DNA of 64,000 bases from Mariprofundus ferrinatatus (GCF_002795825.1 NZ_CP018800.1:1612001-1676000), one strand, 5' to 3'; shown: positions 35,869 to 46,335, counted from the first letter of the stretch. Translations and numbers: made by a program. The notes: generated from the sequence alone by a model not told the origin.

Positions 35869-35952
35869 CGGCTTTAGCTTGTTCCCTCCATGCTGTAATG
35901 AAATGCGCGCTTCAAACTGGCGCAAGCGGTGCGTTCCTGTTCGAATAGGGCT

Positions 35953-37176
35953 ATGAGCGAGGCTGCAGAACAACCGAACCGGGATATAATCAAATGGAAG
36001 CAGCAGTTGATGCTACAACTGCCTGAATCACTGCCGGGCTGCATCTGGGTGCACGCCTGTTCGGTTGGTGAGGTAGGCTCGGTTGCGCCACTGATCCGTA
36101 GGCTTCTCGACAGAGGTTATGAAATCCACCTTACAGTAGTCACAGCAACAGGTTATGCCCATGCTGATCGACTGCTTGGCAAGCATATCTCCCTCTCCTA
36201 TCTGCCTTGGGATATCCCTTCGGCATTCACTCGATTTGTTCGAGTCCTGAAACCTGCCCTGCTGCTGCTCGCTGAAACCGAATTCTGGCCCGGCATGCTC
36301 TCAGCATGCCGCAGGGCGGAAATCCCTGTCGTGGGCATTAATACACGTATCTCCGACCGCTCTTTTCCCCGCTATTACGCCAGCCGCTTCCTCTGGAAAC
36401 GGTTCCTGAAACCCGTCTCTCTCTTTCTGGCACAGGGTTCAATTGATGCTGAACGCCTGGTTGCAATGGGTGTAGAACACAGCAAGGTGCATGTAGCAGG
36501 CAACCTGAAATATGCGATCACCGCTCCTGAAGTGGATGCTAATGAACTGCGGTTGCAACTCGACTCCGGTGCCAATCGCCCGATTCTGCTCGTAGCCAGC
36601 ACCCATGAATCCGAGGATGAAAAAGTTCTCGATATGTGGCCGGCATGGCATGCCGTGTGCCCGGATTTACTAACGGTCATCGTGCCACGCCATCCGCAAC
36701 GTTTCGATCAGGTGGCTGAGATAATCAGAGCACGAGGACTGAAGCTGGCTCGCTGGTCGGAACGGCAAGGCGAAGCTTCTGCAGCGGCCGATTCAGATGT
36801 TATCCTGATCGATGCCATGGGTGTTCTGGGAAAACTCTATACGGTGGCTGATGCCGTGATCATTGCCGGAAGCCTGACCAATATTGGCGGCCACAATCCT
36901 CTGGAGGCAGCCATCTGCGGTCGCGGCGCTGTAACTGGCCCCTACGTTCAGAACTTCCGCGAAATCATGGATGAGATGCAGCGCCACCAGGCAGCCATTA
37001 TTTCTGCTGACGATTCTGATCTTGAACAGGTTATTTCACGCCTGCTGACACATCCTGATGAACTGAAAGAGCTCAATGCCAGTGCCGCTCTCTTTATGGG
37101 CGACAAAGGAGATGTACTGGAACGGATAATGGCCGAGATCGAGCCATGGCTGGTCAATGTTCCGAAAAAGGTATGA
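35953..37176 (+). CDS. waaA: 3-deoxy-D-manno-octulosonic acid (KDO) transferase
   Basis: A 407-residue GT30 glycosyltransferase adding KDO to lipid A precursor at the inner face of the inner membrane. Core motifs: IWVHACSVGEVGSV with the catalytic glutamate, VTATGYAHADRL, AETEFWPGML, GINTRISDRS, FLAQGSIDAERLVAMG and GGHNPLEAAICGRGAVTGPYVQNF. Typical WaaA proteins have about 20-40 more N-terminal residues forming a membrane anchor. Here the motif region begins at about residue 30 after ATG 35953 and no hydrophobic helix precedes it. The frame can extend only to GTG 35929, then hits a stop. Either the anchor is genuinely absent or the start region is altered. Confidence 0.9.
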   Translation: MSEAAEQPNRDIIKWKQQLMLQLPESLPGCIWVHACSVGEVGSVAPLIRRLLDRGYEIHLTVVTATGYAHADRLLGKHISLSYLPWDIPSAFTRFVRVLKPALLLLAETEFWPGMLSACRRAEIPVVGINTRISDRSFPRYYASRFLWKRFLKPVSLFLAQGSIDAERLVAMGVEHSKVHVAGNLKYAITAPEVDANELRLQLDSGANRPILLVASTHESEDEKVLDMWPAWHAVCPDLLTVIVPRHPQRFDQVAEIIRARGLKLARWSERQGEASAAADSDVILIDAMGVLGKLYTVADAVIIAGSLTNIGGHNPLEAAICGRGAVTGPYVQNFREIMDEMQRHQAAIISADDSDLEQVISRLLTHPDELKELNASAALFMGDKGDVLERIMAEIEPWLVNVPKKV

Positions 37177-37236
37177 ACATCCACCACCGCTTTAAAGCTA
37201 TCTGGTAGTCGAAAAAGAAGCCTTCGCTGGCACATA

Positions 37237-37264
37237 AAAAAAGCCGCCCGAAGGCGGCTTTTTT
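37237..37264. terminator. bidirectional terminator between waaA and ppiD
   Basis: A stem AAGCCGCC / GGCGGCTT with a CGAA loop is flanked by an A-run and a T-run, so it works for both convergent genes. Confidence 0.92.
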
Positions 37265-37280
37265 ATAGCTCAGAGAGCTG

Positions 37281-39191
37281 TCAGAACCTGTCCAGAACCT
37301 TCTCGTCCACCATGATTTCAGCACGGTCGCGAACAGAGGCCATCCAGCGAGCAAAACGGGCCTGACCTTCAGCCTGCCTGACCGTCTTGGCAATCGATTC
37401 ACGCTTCGCCTCATACTCTGTCTCATCCGGAGCAATAACCTGCTCCACACGCACCACGGCAATACCCTGTGAGACGCTCAGACTGTCATCCACCCAGCTG
37501 CCGGATGCAGTAAGGAATGCCTTACTCAACAGCTCAGGCGTTAACCAGCCAGCAGCGTTGTCACCATCGCCATTGCTGCGAACCGGCTTAGAGATATATT
37601 TGGCCTGCCCATACTGCTGCGCAAGATCGTCCAGTGATTTGTCGCTGATCCCACGAATCTCATCGGCCAGTTTTTTCGCCTGCTTGTGTGCTTCATCCTG
37701 ACGGGCATCCTCAAATGCACGCGAAGCCACCTTAGCAAAATCAATCACCTCAGGATCTATGCGCTCAAGCACCTCGAATGCAACATAGCGCCCCTTTCCG
37801 GCTTCAATGATCTCTACTGCCTGGCCCGGCATGGTGGCAAACACCTTGGCGCGCACCTCGGAATCGAACAGGAGAGGCTGGGCGATCGCCTCATCCATGC
37901 TGACAGGATCAATACTCGTCACTTTCAGGTTCACGGATTCGGCAGCGGCCTTGAGTGAATCCTCCATGCCGAGAGCTTCATCAAGATCTTGAGAAAGCTT
38001 ATAGGCCTCGTCCATCACGCGTGCCTGCAGCAACTGCATGCGTAGCGTCTCTTTCACCTCTTCAAAAGACTTAACCGCTGCGGGGCGAACATCCTCCAGC
38101 ATAATCAGGTGGAATCCAAACTCGCTCTCCACAATCTCACTGAGATCGCCCTTATCGAGAGAGAAGGCCGCTTCATCAAATGCTGCGGTCATGACGCCCG
38201 CCTTGAACCATCCCAGATCACCACCACTGCTTGCTGTCACATCCTCAGAGACATCCTCGGCCACGGCTGCGAAAGATTCGCCGGCCTTGATACGTGCCAG
38301 TGCCTTCTCGATCTTTTCGCGAGCAGCAAGACGAACCGCTTCGGATGCATCACCGGCCACCTTTGCCAGGATGTGAGAAGCCTTGCGGCTCTCCTCTTCA
38401 GTGTATTCGGCCTTACGCTCTTCATAAGCACTCTGCAGTTCGGCTTCGCTCACCGAGATATCGGCAGCCAGATCGATCGGGTTGATCTCCACTGCGTCAA
38501 GACGGACACGAACCGGAGACATATAGGCCTCTTTATGTGCCTCGTACCAAGCCTTGGCATCGGCCTCCTCAACCTTCACTGATGAAAGAAGAGTATCCGG
38601 ATCAACAATGATGGCGGCAAGCACACGCTGTTCATATTCACTGTTGAAGGCATCACGAATATCGGCCTCGGAGATGTGTACGGACTGAGTAAGGGCCTGC
38701 TGCAGTGCATCAACCATAATATTGATGCGCATCTCGTTCTCAAAGTCCTGAGCCGATCCGTAACCCATATTGCGGGTAAGAATCTGGTAGCGCTGTGGAT
38801 CGAAGCTGCCTGCAGACTGGAATGAGGGCTCATTCTGTATCGTGGCCAGCACGATAGCCTCAGGTGCAACAAGCCCAAGCTTGCTGGCTGTATCGACCAT
38901 AAGTCTGCGATTGATCATGGTCTGGATCGTTGTCTCTTTCAGGTTCAGAGACTCCGCCAGCTCCTTGGAAAACTGGTTGCCCAGCATACGACGATAGGCT
39001 TCAAGCTGCCGGTTATACTCAACATAGAACTCGTTCTGGCCGATCGGCTTCTCATTCACTGAAGCTACCGGTTCAGCGCCCCCGCCCATGAAATAGTCGC
39101 CGACACCCCATAGTACAAATGAGAGTGCAATACCGCCGAGAATGATTTTAGCGATCCAGCCTTGCGCGTGATTACGCATCGATTCGAGCAT
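37281..39191 (-). CDS. ppiD: PpiD-like periplasmic folding factor (SurA_N + parvulin domain)
   Basis: A 636-residue inner-membrane-anchored chaperone/peptidyl-prolyl isomerase. One N-terminal membrane helix (about residues 13-33) is followed by a SurA-like N-terminal region (FYVEYNRQLEAYRRMLGNQF, TIQTMINRRLMVDTASKLGL). A PpiC/parvulin domain lies at about 265-360 (SRKASHILAKV, AEDVSEDVTASSGGDLGWF, EFGFHLIMLED), and a second non-catalytic region runs to the end. It meets nascent outer-membrane and secreted proteins at the translocon. Length matches E. coli PpiD (623). It is a single-gene unit between a terminator and the groESL block. Confidence 0.93.
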   Translation of the reverse strand: MLESMRNHAQGWIAKIILGGIALSFVLWGVGDYFMGGGAEPVASVNEKPIGQNEFYVEYNRQLEAYRRMLGNQFSKELAESLNLKETTIQTMINRRLMVDTASKLGLVAPEAIVLATIQNEPSFQSAGSFDPQRYQILTRNMGYGSAQDFENEMRINIMVDALQQALTQSVHISEADIRDAFNSEYEQRVLAAIIVDPDTLLSSVKVEEADAKAWYEAHKEAYMSPVRVRLDAVEINPIDLAADISVSEAELQSAYEERKAEYTEEESRKASHILAKVAGDASEAVRLAAREKIEKALARIKAGESFAAVAEDVSEDVTASSGGDLGWFKAGVMTAAFDEAAFSLDKGDLSEIVESEFGFHLIMLEDVRPAAVKSFEEVKETLRMQLLQARVMDEAYKLSQDLDEALGMEDSLKAAAESVNLKVTSIDPVSMDEAIAQPLLFDSEVRAKVFATMPGQAVEIIEAGKGRYVAFEVLERIDPEVIDFAKVASRAFEDARQDEAHKQAKKLADEIRGISDKSLDDLAQQYGQAKYISKPVRSNGDGDNAAGWLTPELLSKAFLTASGSWVDDSLSVSQGIAVVRVEQVIAPDETEYEAKRESIAKTVRQAEGQARFARWMASVRDRAEIMVDEKVLDRF

Positions 39192-39372
39192 GATAAACCC
39201 CGGTTCAAAAATCAGGAGAAACTGAAACCGGCAATGGCCCCCGCTCCCCTATAAATATAAGGACTGGCGACGCTACCGAAGCAACGTTTTCAGAGCAACG
39301 GCTGTAGCCCTGAAAAGTCCGATAACCCTAAAACCTGAACAATGGATGCATCTCCTGTTCCGTTAAAACAAA

Positions 39373-39400
39373 AAAGGGCGACCCTTCCGGATCGCCCTTT
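39373..39400 (-). terminator. groESL terminator
   Basis: A perfect nine-pair stem AAAGGGCGA / TCGCCCTTT is followed on the minus strand by TTTGTTTT. It lies about 45 bases after the groEL stop. Confidence 0.9.
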
Positions 39401-39446
39401 AAATGCATCGCGATAATGCCGCTGAATGAAACTCCCTTAGGAGAGC

Positions 39447-41108
<1,662 letters not shown>

Positions 41109-41131
41109 TTATGAAATAATTAAAATCCCTG

Positions 41132-41162
41132 TGATTTCTCGCCAATATCAGACGGCAAATCA
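41132..41162 (-). other. possible intercistronic hairpin between groES and groEL
   Basis: TGATTT (41132-41137) pairs with AAATCA (41157-41162) and GCC with GGC inside, leaving a bulge. This could tune relative groEL expression or mRNA processing. It has no U-run. Confidence 0.3.
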
Positions 41163-41185
41163 TCAGTGCAAAGTGTGCAGGTTTA

Positions 41186-41482
41186 TTATCCTTCGATTAC
41201 GCCGAGGATGTCATCCTCGCGCATCATCAGGAACTCTTCGCCGTCAAGCTTGATCTCAGTACCTGCGTACTTGGAGAAGATCACCTTGTCGCCTGCTTTG
41301 ACATCCAGCGGACGAACATCGCCGTTCTCGAGGATTTTACCCTTACCTGCTGAAATCACTTCACCTTCAATCGGCTTCTCTTTAGCGGAATCAGGGATGA
41401 TGATGCCTCCAGCTGATTTCTCCACCTCGTTCAAGCGGCGGACGATTACGCGATCGTGTAAAGGACGGACTGTTGTTGCCAT
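41186..41482 (-). CDS. groES: co-chaperonin GroES
   Basis: A 98-residue lid subunit of the chaperonin. It shows [15 protein letters not shown], the mobile loop [42 protein letters not shown] and the C-terminal [13 protein letters not shown] 41482 (MATTVRPL) follows AAAGGAGAAAC; the frame extends six codons upstream without support. The promoter and CIRCE operator are about 90 bases upstream. Confidence 0.98.
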   Translation of the reverse strand: MATTVRPLHDRVIVRRLNEVEKSAGGIIIPDSAKEKPIEGEVISAGKGKILENGDVRPLDVKAGDKVIFSKYAGTEIKLDGEEFLMMREDDILGVIEG

Positions 41483-41565
41483 CGATGTTTCTCCTTTCAA
41501 TAAGTTAATATGGAAACTGGTATATAGGAATCAGCTTACGCCGATTCAACCCCCCGAGTGAATTT

Positions 41566-41594
41566 ATTTAGCACTCTCCAAAGAGGAGTGCCAA
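41566..41594 (-). promoter_or_regulatory. groESL promoter overlapped by CIRCE operator
   Basis: The inverted repeat TTAGCACTC-N9-GAGTGCCAA (41568-41594) matches the HrcA-binding CIRCE consensus except for one base in the right arm (C for T). On the minus strand TTGGCA (-35), 17 bases, then CTAAAT (-10) lie within the same stretch. HrcA binding would therefore directly cover the promoter. HrcA itself is outside the window. Confidence 0.93.
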
Positions 41595-41667
41595 TGGTGG
41601 GAGTCCACCCTGCTGTGTCAACAGCTGAATATTATTTGAAAGAGGGAATATTGCAGTCGGGAAAGGT

Positions 41668-42381
41668 TCAGCGATTTTTTTGCCATGCCTCAATGGTCCG
41701 CATTGAGCGGCCATAGTGATAGTCGATCTGCTCGTTCGAATAGCGATGCTCAGGGGCGACAGGGCAAGCTGAACGGGCAAGACATTGAGTCTTGCAAGCA
41801 GACCCGTCCGACAGCCTGTAATTGATGCAGCAGCCCATGGAAATTTCGCCGCAATCAGGCAAACATGCAGGGCAGACAGTAAGGCAGGGTTTTTCGATAC
41901 AGCTATCGCAGGGGGAAGGATCATCCATTCGCTCTGTCGGATCGAAATCAGTGTCGACAAGGACAGCCACACGATAGGCAAACCATGAACCCCATTTCCA
42001 GTTGATGCCAATTCGGAATGGAGAGTCGTGGTGCCAGCCGGCCAACCCTCCCAGGGCCTGCAGCGGCACAATACGATTTGGTGCCGGATAGATTATCTCT
42101 GAGCAGACCTCAGGCATCTCCTCGGCTGCCCAGCGCTTCACCCTGTTGACCGAAAAACTATCGATCGGATCAGCCACCCCCCTGAATTCAGAGGCCTGTA
42201 CAGCCTTCCACATGCATCTGCCACCGTGGGCAATGAGGATCAGCTGAGTGTAATCTGAATAGTCCTGAACCTGATCTTCAACAGCGATCCGTATCTCTTC
42301 CGGCAACTCGGCAAGGTTAAATATTGCCTGCATATTCAGGCCGCATTCATCCAGCAGATAAAAATTCGGAACAGCGCTCAT
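41668..42381 (-). CDS. 4Fe-4S cluster protein, epoxyqueuosine-reductase-like
   Basis: A 237-residue cytoplasmic protein rich in cysteine in its C-terminal half (CDSCIEKPCLTVCPACLPDCGEIS, then CCINYRL...CKTQCLARSACPVAP). The CxxCxxxxCxxxCP arrangement and the N-terminal region (QLILIAHGG, WFAYRVAVLVDTDF) recall the QueG/ferredoxin-like reductases, but it is shorter and lacks the HEAT-repeat tail. The reaction is unknown. ATG 42381 is chosen over a GTG at 42387. It is alone downstream of the CIRCE region. Confidence 0.7.
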   Translation of the reverse strand: MSAVPNFYLLDECGLNMQAIFNLAELPEEIRIAVEDQVQDYSDYTQLILIAHGGRCMWKAVQASEFRGVADPIDSFSVNRVKRWAAEEMPEVCSEIIYPAPNRIVPLQALGGLAGWHHDSPFRIGINWKWGSWFAYRVAVLVDTDFDPTERMDDPSPCDSCIEKPCLTVCPACLPDCGEISMGCCINYRLSDGSACKTQCLARSACPVAPEHRYSNEQIDYHYGRSMRTIEAWQKNR

Positions 42382-42436
42382 ACCCACAAACTAATCGCCT
42401 CATCGCTCAAATCAAAGCAGTCTCAATAAGACCTGC

Positions 42437-42442
42437 TATAAT
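42437..42442 (+). promoter_or_regulatory. -10 box for the small membrane protein gene
   Basis: A perfect TATAAT sits 18 bases before the ATG at 42461, with no consensus -35. If used, the leader would be very short, about ten bases. Confidence 0.4.
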
Positions 42443-42460
42443 AGCAGCAAGGAGCTGCTT

Positions 42461-42634
42461 ATGATGAGAAACCCCGGACCATTGGCGCCGCTTTGCATGA
42501 CCGCAGCATTTATCACGCCACCCGTTTGGGCAGTCTGGTTCCTTGTTGCCGCATGCCTGATTCTCGCCATAGCCATTTTCAAGCTGCTCGGTCTTCCTGC
42601 TGATCACTTAAACGTCACAGATCGTCTGAAATAA
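42461..42634 (+). CDS. small single-TM protein (57 aa), unknown
   Basis: A short frame from ATG 42461 gives 57 residues: a short polar head (MMRNPGPLAP), a long hydrophobic segment (about residues 21-45, VWAVWFLVAACLILAIAIF) and a charged tail ending in DRLK. AAGGAG lies six bases upstream of the start and TATAAT just before it, supporting a real gene. The end overlaps the convergent Mut7-C gene by 27 bases. No family is recognised. It could be a small membrane-bound modulator of unknown target. Confidence 0.55.
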   Translation: MMRNPGPLAPLCMTAAFITPPVWAVWFLVAACLILAIAIFKLLGLPADHLNVTDRLK

Positions 42635-43078
42635 GATAAGCCGGCGCCGCATGCGCTCCACATGCCCTCCCTCCCAGTAGGGCTTGGCGCACCTTCCACA
42701 GTGGTAACATGGAATATGCTCCCGCACCACGTAATCCGGCACTCTGTCGAGATACGGGCCTGGCCCCGCCTCCAGCACACCGTTACAGAGCAGACAGCGG
42801 GAAAACGGGGCATGCAGCCAGTTGAGCCCCAGCAATCGAGAGAGCTGCACAATCCAGCCCTGCAGATCATTGCCAGAAAGCAAAACTACCACGCCGGAAG
42901 CTCCTGTTCGCTCAAGAAACTTGCGATCACGGGTCAGAAGGATTCGCGACTCAACAATGGCAGCCTCAAGCAGATCACTATCATTGCTTCCAGCGCCAGC
43001 AATCTCAGTATCGTAACCCGCCGCCCTGAGCCATTTCCCCAACCGCACCATCATCTCATCACATAGAAACCGGTTCAT
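42608..43078 (-). CDS. Mut7-C family RNase-like protein with zinc ribbon
   Basis: A 156-residue protein. The N-terminal half is a PIN-like Mut7-C domain (FLCDEMMVRLGKWLRAAGYDTEI, DSDLLEAAI, ILLTRDRKFLER) with acidic metal-binding residues. The C-terminal half carries two Cys pairs, CLLCNG and CYHCGRC, forming a zinc ribbon. Relatives are proposed RNases or RNA-binding proteins; activity is not proven for most bacterial members. It stands alone between a small membrane protein gene and a flavin reductase gene. Confidence 0.9.
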   Translation of the reverse strand: MNRFLCDEMMVRLGKWLRAAGYDTEIAGAGSNDSDLLEAAIVESRILLTRDRKFLERTGASGVVVLLSGNDLQGWIVQLSRLLGLNWLHAPFSRCLLCNGVLEAGPGPYLDRVPDYVVREHIPCYHCGRCAKPYWEGGHVERMRRRLILFQTICDV

Positions 43079-43148
43079 GCCGAGAACCTAAATCGAGACT
43101 TGTACCCGGTGAACCCCGAGAGATAAACTGGCCAAAAGGAGAGCAATC

Positions 43149-43763
43149 ATGATTATCAACTTTGATGAACTGACACCTGGCCAGCGATATTTCCACACTA
43201 TTCAGACGCTGATACCACGCCCGATCGCCTGGATACTCTCAGAACACAGCAACGGCAGCTTTAACATCGCCCCCTTCTCCTACTTCTCAGCCGTCTGCTC
43301 AGACCCGGCCCTGATCATGATTTCAGTCGGCAGAAAATCGGAGCACGAAGAGAAGGACACCTGCAGAAATATCGAGGCACGCAACAACTTTGTAGTACAT
43401 ATCCCTGATATGTCACTGATTGATGCGATGAATGCGAGTGCCGAAACGTTACCCGCGGATGTATCCGAGGTGGATCGACTGGGATTGGAAACTGTGCCAT
43501 TTGATGGCTTTCCATTGCCCCGCCTGAAAGCGGCAAAGGTGGCTTACGGGTGCGAACTTTTCGAAATCCGGAAGATCGGCCATGGCAGCCAATCGCTGAT
43601 TTTCGGAGAGATTAAATCGATCCATCTTGATGAATCCGTTATCGACAGAACGATCGAAGGGCGTATTAAAGTGGATGCAGAGAAACTGAATCCAGTCGCC
43701 AGACTCGGTGCAGATGAGTATGCCTCACTATCCGAGGTGATCAGGATGAAGAGGCCTGCTTAA
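43149..43763 (+). CDS. flavin reductase family FMN-binding protein
   Basis: A 204-residue flavin reductase-like domain protein. It shows TLIPRPIAWI, the FMN-binding FNIAPFSYFSAVCSDPALIMISVG, KDTCRNIEARNNFVVHI and HLDESV. Proteins of this group bind FMN and reduce it with NAD(P)H or serve other redox roles; no partner oxygenase is nearby. AAAAGGAGAG precedes ATG 43149. Length is normal. Confidence 0.9.
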   Translation: MIINFDELTPGQRYFHTIQTLIPRPIAWILSEHSNGSFNIAPFSYFSAVCSDPALIMISVGRKSEHEEKDTCRNIEARNNFVVHIPDMSLIDAMNASAETLPADVSEVDRLGLETVPFDGFPLPRLKAAKVAYGCELFEIRKIGHGSQSLIFGEIKSIHLDESVIDRTIEGRIKVDAEKLNPVARLGADEYASLSEVIRMKRPA

Positions 43764-43786
43764 CAGGTGCCTCCACAACTGCAAAA

Positions 43787-43987
43787 TCAGAGTGTGGCTG
43801 CACCGTAGATTGAAAGAATCAGGACACTCAGGACACCAAGAACCAGAACGCTGAGAACCAGCCACTTGGCATAACGATACCATGTGAAATCACTGAGTTT
43901 CTTGCCTGTTTTCTCCTGCCAGTTCGTCACCACCACAACTGCAACGAGAATGAAAAAAACGAGAATTATACCGATTGCATTATTCAT
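43787..43987 (-). CDS. small two-TM membrane protein, unknown
   Basis: A 66-residue protein with two predicted membrane helices (about residues 4-22 and 42-64) joined by a polar loop (NWQEKTGKKLSDFTWYRYAKW). No conserved motif is recognised and the ribosome binding site is weak. The membrane topology and intact frame argue for a gene. It is convergent with the flavin reductase and divergent from the cytochrome b561 gene. Confidence 0.55.
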   Translation of the reverse strand: MNNAIGIILVFFILVAVVVVTNWQEKTGKKLSDFTWYRYAKWLVLSVLVLGVLSVLILSIYGAATL

Positions 43988-44122
43988 GCGCGCACTCTAT
44001 GCAAAAAAGCCGCAAGTGGAAGGGTTCCCGTTTACAGATGAGCGATCCAAAGAAGTCGATTCATTTTGGTTTAAGAAACCGGCACTACCCTGCGCACAGT
44101 TTTTCTATCAGGAGGCCACTGA

Positions 44123-44743
44123 ATGCCGCAATCGATTAAGGTCTGGGATATTTTTGTACGCCTGTTTCACTGGTCCCTGGTGATATTTTTCGTCCTCGCC
44201 TACCTCAGCGGTGAAGGAGAGGTTGAATCTCTGCATGCCTGGGCTGGATATATTATCGCTGCCCTGATCGCCCTGCGCCTGATCTGGGGGTTGGTCGGCA
44301 CGAAATATGCCCGCTTCTCCAACTTCATCTACCGCCCATCAGAGGTCAAAGCCTATCTTAGGAGCCTGGCGACCAGACACCCCAAACACTACCTCGGCCA
44401 CAATCCGGCTGGAGGAGTGATGGTGGTAGTCATGCTGGTGGTGCTTTCACTCGTCACCTGGACCGGCCTTGAAGCCTACGCTGCCGAGGGCAAGGGGCCG
44501 CTGGCAGGTGTGTCGATGGAGATATCTGTCGTCCATGCCGATGATGACTGGAATGGCGGTTATGGAGATCACGGCGATGAGGAGTTCTGGGAGGAGATAC
44601 ACGAATTCACGGTCAACCTGATGTTGATACTGATCTTCCTGCATCTTGCCGGCGTAGCAGTCTCAAGCCTGCTGCATGGAGAAAACCTGCCGCGCGCCAT
44701 GATCACCGGCCTTAAAGAACTGAAAGAAGAGGATAAGGGTTAA
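44123..44743 (+). CDS. cytochrome b561-type membrane protein
   Basis: A 206-residue four-helix membrane cytochrome of the Ni/Fe-hydrogenase b-subunit/cytb561 family. Haem-ligand histidine candidates appear in VRLFHWSLV, ESLHAWAGYI, EIHEFTVNL and FLHLAGV, which pair two b haems. A long Asp/Glu/His-rich periplasmic loop (HADDDWNGGYGDHGDEEFWEE) precedes the third helix and might bind a cation. It would shuttle electrons between a soluble c-type cytochrome and the quinone pool. AGGAGG precedes the ATG. The stop overlaps the macrodomain gene by four bases. Confidence 0.88.
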   Translation: MPQSIKVWDIFVRLFHWSLVIFFVLAYLSGEGEVESLHAWAGYIIAALIALRLIWGLVGTKYARFSNFIYRPSEVKAYLRSLATRHPKHYLGHNPAGGVMVVVMLVVLSLVTWTGLEAYAAEGKGPLAGVSMEISVVHADDDWNGGYGDHGDEEFWEEIHEFTVNLMLILIFLHLAGVAVSSLLHGENLPRAMITGLKELKEEDKG

Positions 44744-45243
44744 ATCAGCAACCCCCGGTAGAGGTCCAGCATCGCAGCGTCGAAACAGGCAAAGATGACC
44801 AGTTCAGACCCGCCGTGAAAATCCTGAAAATCGAGCACCTCGCGCACAGCCACCTTGGCCGCACGCACTGCAGGATAGCCGAATACTCCTGTAGAGATCG
44901 CAGGAAAAGCGATCGACTCCAGTCCCTTATAGTGGGCAACTGCAAGCGCATTGCGATAACAGCTGGCCAACAGTTCCGGCTCGCCGTAAATGCCCCCCTG
45001 CCAGACAGGGCCGACGGCATGAATCACCCACTTTGCAGGCAGCTCATAACCCTGAGTCACCTTCACATCGCCGGTCACACAACCACCCAGCCTCCTGCAC
45101 TCTTCCAGAAGCTTGGGGCCTGCAGCCTGATGAATCGCACCATCCACCCCGCCACCACCGAGCAATGTGTTGTTGGCAGCGTTGACGATGGCATCAACAT
45201 GCAGGCGGGTTATGTCGGTCTGTAGTATACGAATATCCGGCAT
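44740..45243 (-). CDS. ymdB: O-acetyl-ADP-ribose deacetylase / macrodomain protein (YmdB-like)
   Basis: A 167-residue macrodomain of the MacroD type that hydrolyses O-acetyl-ADP-ribose and removes mono-ADP-ribose from proteins. Key residues: DAIVNAANNTLLGGGGVDGAIH (catalytic and ADP-ribose loop), GCVTGDVKVTQGYELP, VIHAVGPVW and FPAISTGVFGYP. AGGAG precedes the ATG. In E. coli the same family also modulates RNase III; whether that applies here is unknown. Confidence 0.93.
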   Translation of the reverse strand: MPDIRILQTDITRLHVDAIVNAANNTLLGGGGVDGAIHQAAGPKLLEECRRLGGCVTGDVKVTQGYELPAKWVIHAVGPVWQGGIYGEPELLASCYRNALAVAHYKGLESIAFPAISTGVFGYPAVRAAKVAVREVLDFQDFHGGSELVIFACFDAAMLDLYRGLLI

Positions 45244-45355
45244 CGTCTGCTCCTGACTACACTTTTATTATAGCCGCTTTTTTTCCGATGCGCAGCGGAC
45301 TCGAAAAATAAATGTTTCCGGTTAGCGTGCCACAAAACGTGATGCGGAGGTAACC

Positions 45356-46090
45356 ATGTTACTTGCACTGAGCACCTGGCAGGAGATCGAAGCTTATCTG
45401 GAGCGCTCGACAGCGATCATAATCCCTATCGGCTCAACCGAGCAGCATGGTCCGAACGGTCTGATCGGCACCGACAGTATCTGCCCGACCCATATTGCAG
45501 CCGGCATGGCTGAGAAAGAGGATATGCTGGTGGCGCCAACCATCAGTTACGGCATGTCGCAGCACCACATGGCCTTCGCCGGATCCGCCACACTCAGCCC
45601 GTCCACGCTGATGGCAGTTGTAATCGACATCGTAGGTTCATTCAGACAACACGGCTTTACCCACTTCTATTTCCTTAACGGCCACGGTGGCAACATCGCA
45701 CCCGTCACTTCAGCTTTTTCCGAGATCTATGCCGGCCATGGCAATGATAAAACAAGCCCCCGCTGCCGGCTGGCCAACTGGTGGCGCGACTCGGCAATTG
45801 CAGCACTGGCAAAAGAGCTATATGGAAACGCCGAGGGATACCATGCCACAGTCAGCGAAGTGGCATTAAGTTATCATGCTCACCCGGAAGCGGTAAAACA
45901 TGCCGAGATGGAGCCGGCAGTTGCTCCGACGGATGAGTTCTACGATGCGGCAGATTTCAGGCGCAAATTTCCCGACGGGCGCATTGGCTCCAGCCCCCAG
46001 CTTGCCACAGTTGCAGATGGTGAACGCTTCTATCAGCTTGCGGTTGAAACACTGACAAAGGACTTCCATGCCTTTGTCGCCAATAGCTGA
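45356..46090 (+). CDS. creatininase family amidohydrolase
   Basis: A 244-residue metal-dependent amidohydrolase of the creatininase/MftE-like family. The binuclear metal site is visible in IPIGSTEQHGPNGLIGTDS (Glu, His and Asp ligands), FLNGHGGN and the later E of SEVALSYHAH. Substrates in this family range from creatinine to formylated riboflavin intermediates and mycofactocin peptides, so none is assigned. A perfect GGAGGTAACC precedes the ATG. Two small genes follow closely, suggesting a three-gene unit. Confidence 0.9.
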   Translation: MLLALSTWQEIEAYLERSTAIIIPIGSTEQHGPNGLIGTDSICPTHIAAGMAEKEDMLVAPTISYGMSQHHMAFAGSATLSPSTLMAVVIDIVGSFRQHGFTHFYFLNGHGGNIAPVTSAFSEIYAGHGNDKTSPRCRLANWWRDSAIAALAKELYGNAEGYHATVSEVALSYHAHPEAVKHAEMEPAVAPTDEFYDAADFRRKFPDGRIGSSPQLATVADGERFYQLAVETLTKDFHAFVANS

Positions 46091-46104
46091 CCAACAGGAG
46101 TGCA

Positions 46105-46335
46105 ATGATGAAATGGCTGGATGAACTGCCCTGGTTGGCCCTGATCGCAATTGCAGTACTGATGGCTATGCTGCCATTTGAACCGGAACCGCACCTGATC
46201 GAAAAACTGAAGATGCTGGCTGACGGCACGCTGTCAAAACCGATCGATATCTTTGATCTCTTCTGGCATCTGCTACCAACTGTTCTTCTGGTGGTGAAAT
46301 TCGTTCGCAGCCGCAAAAAGAGAGGTGGCAGTTGA
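46105..46335 (+). CDS. small two-TM membrane protein, unknown
   Basis: A 76-residue protein with two hydrophobic helices (about residues 8-25 and 50-66) and a basic C-terminus (KFVRSRKKRGG). CAGGAG precedes the ATG, and it lies 14 bases after the creatininase-family gene. Its stop overlaps the next start (TTGA). No motif is recognised; it may be coupled to its neighbours. Confidence 0.6.
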   Translation: MMKWLDELPWLALIAIAVLMAMLPFEPEPHLIEKLKMLADGTLSKPIDIFDLFWHLLPTVLLVVKFVRSRKKRGGS

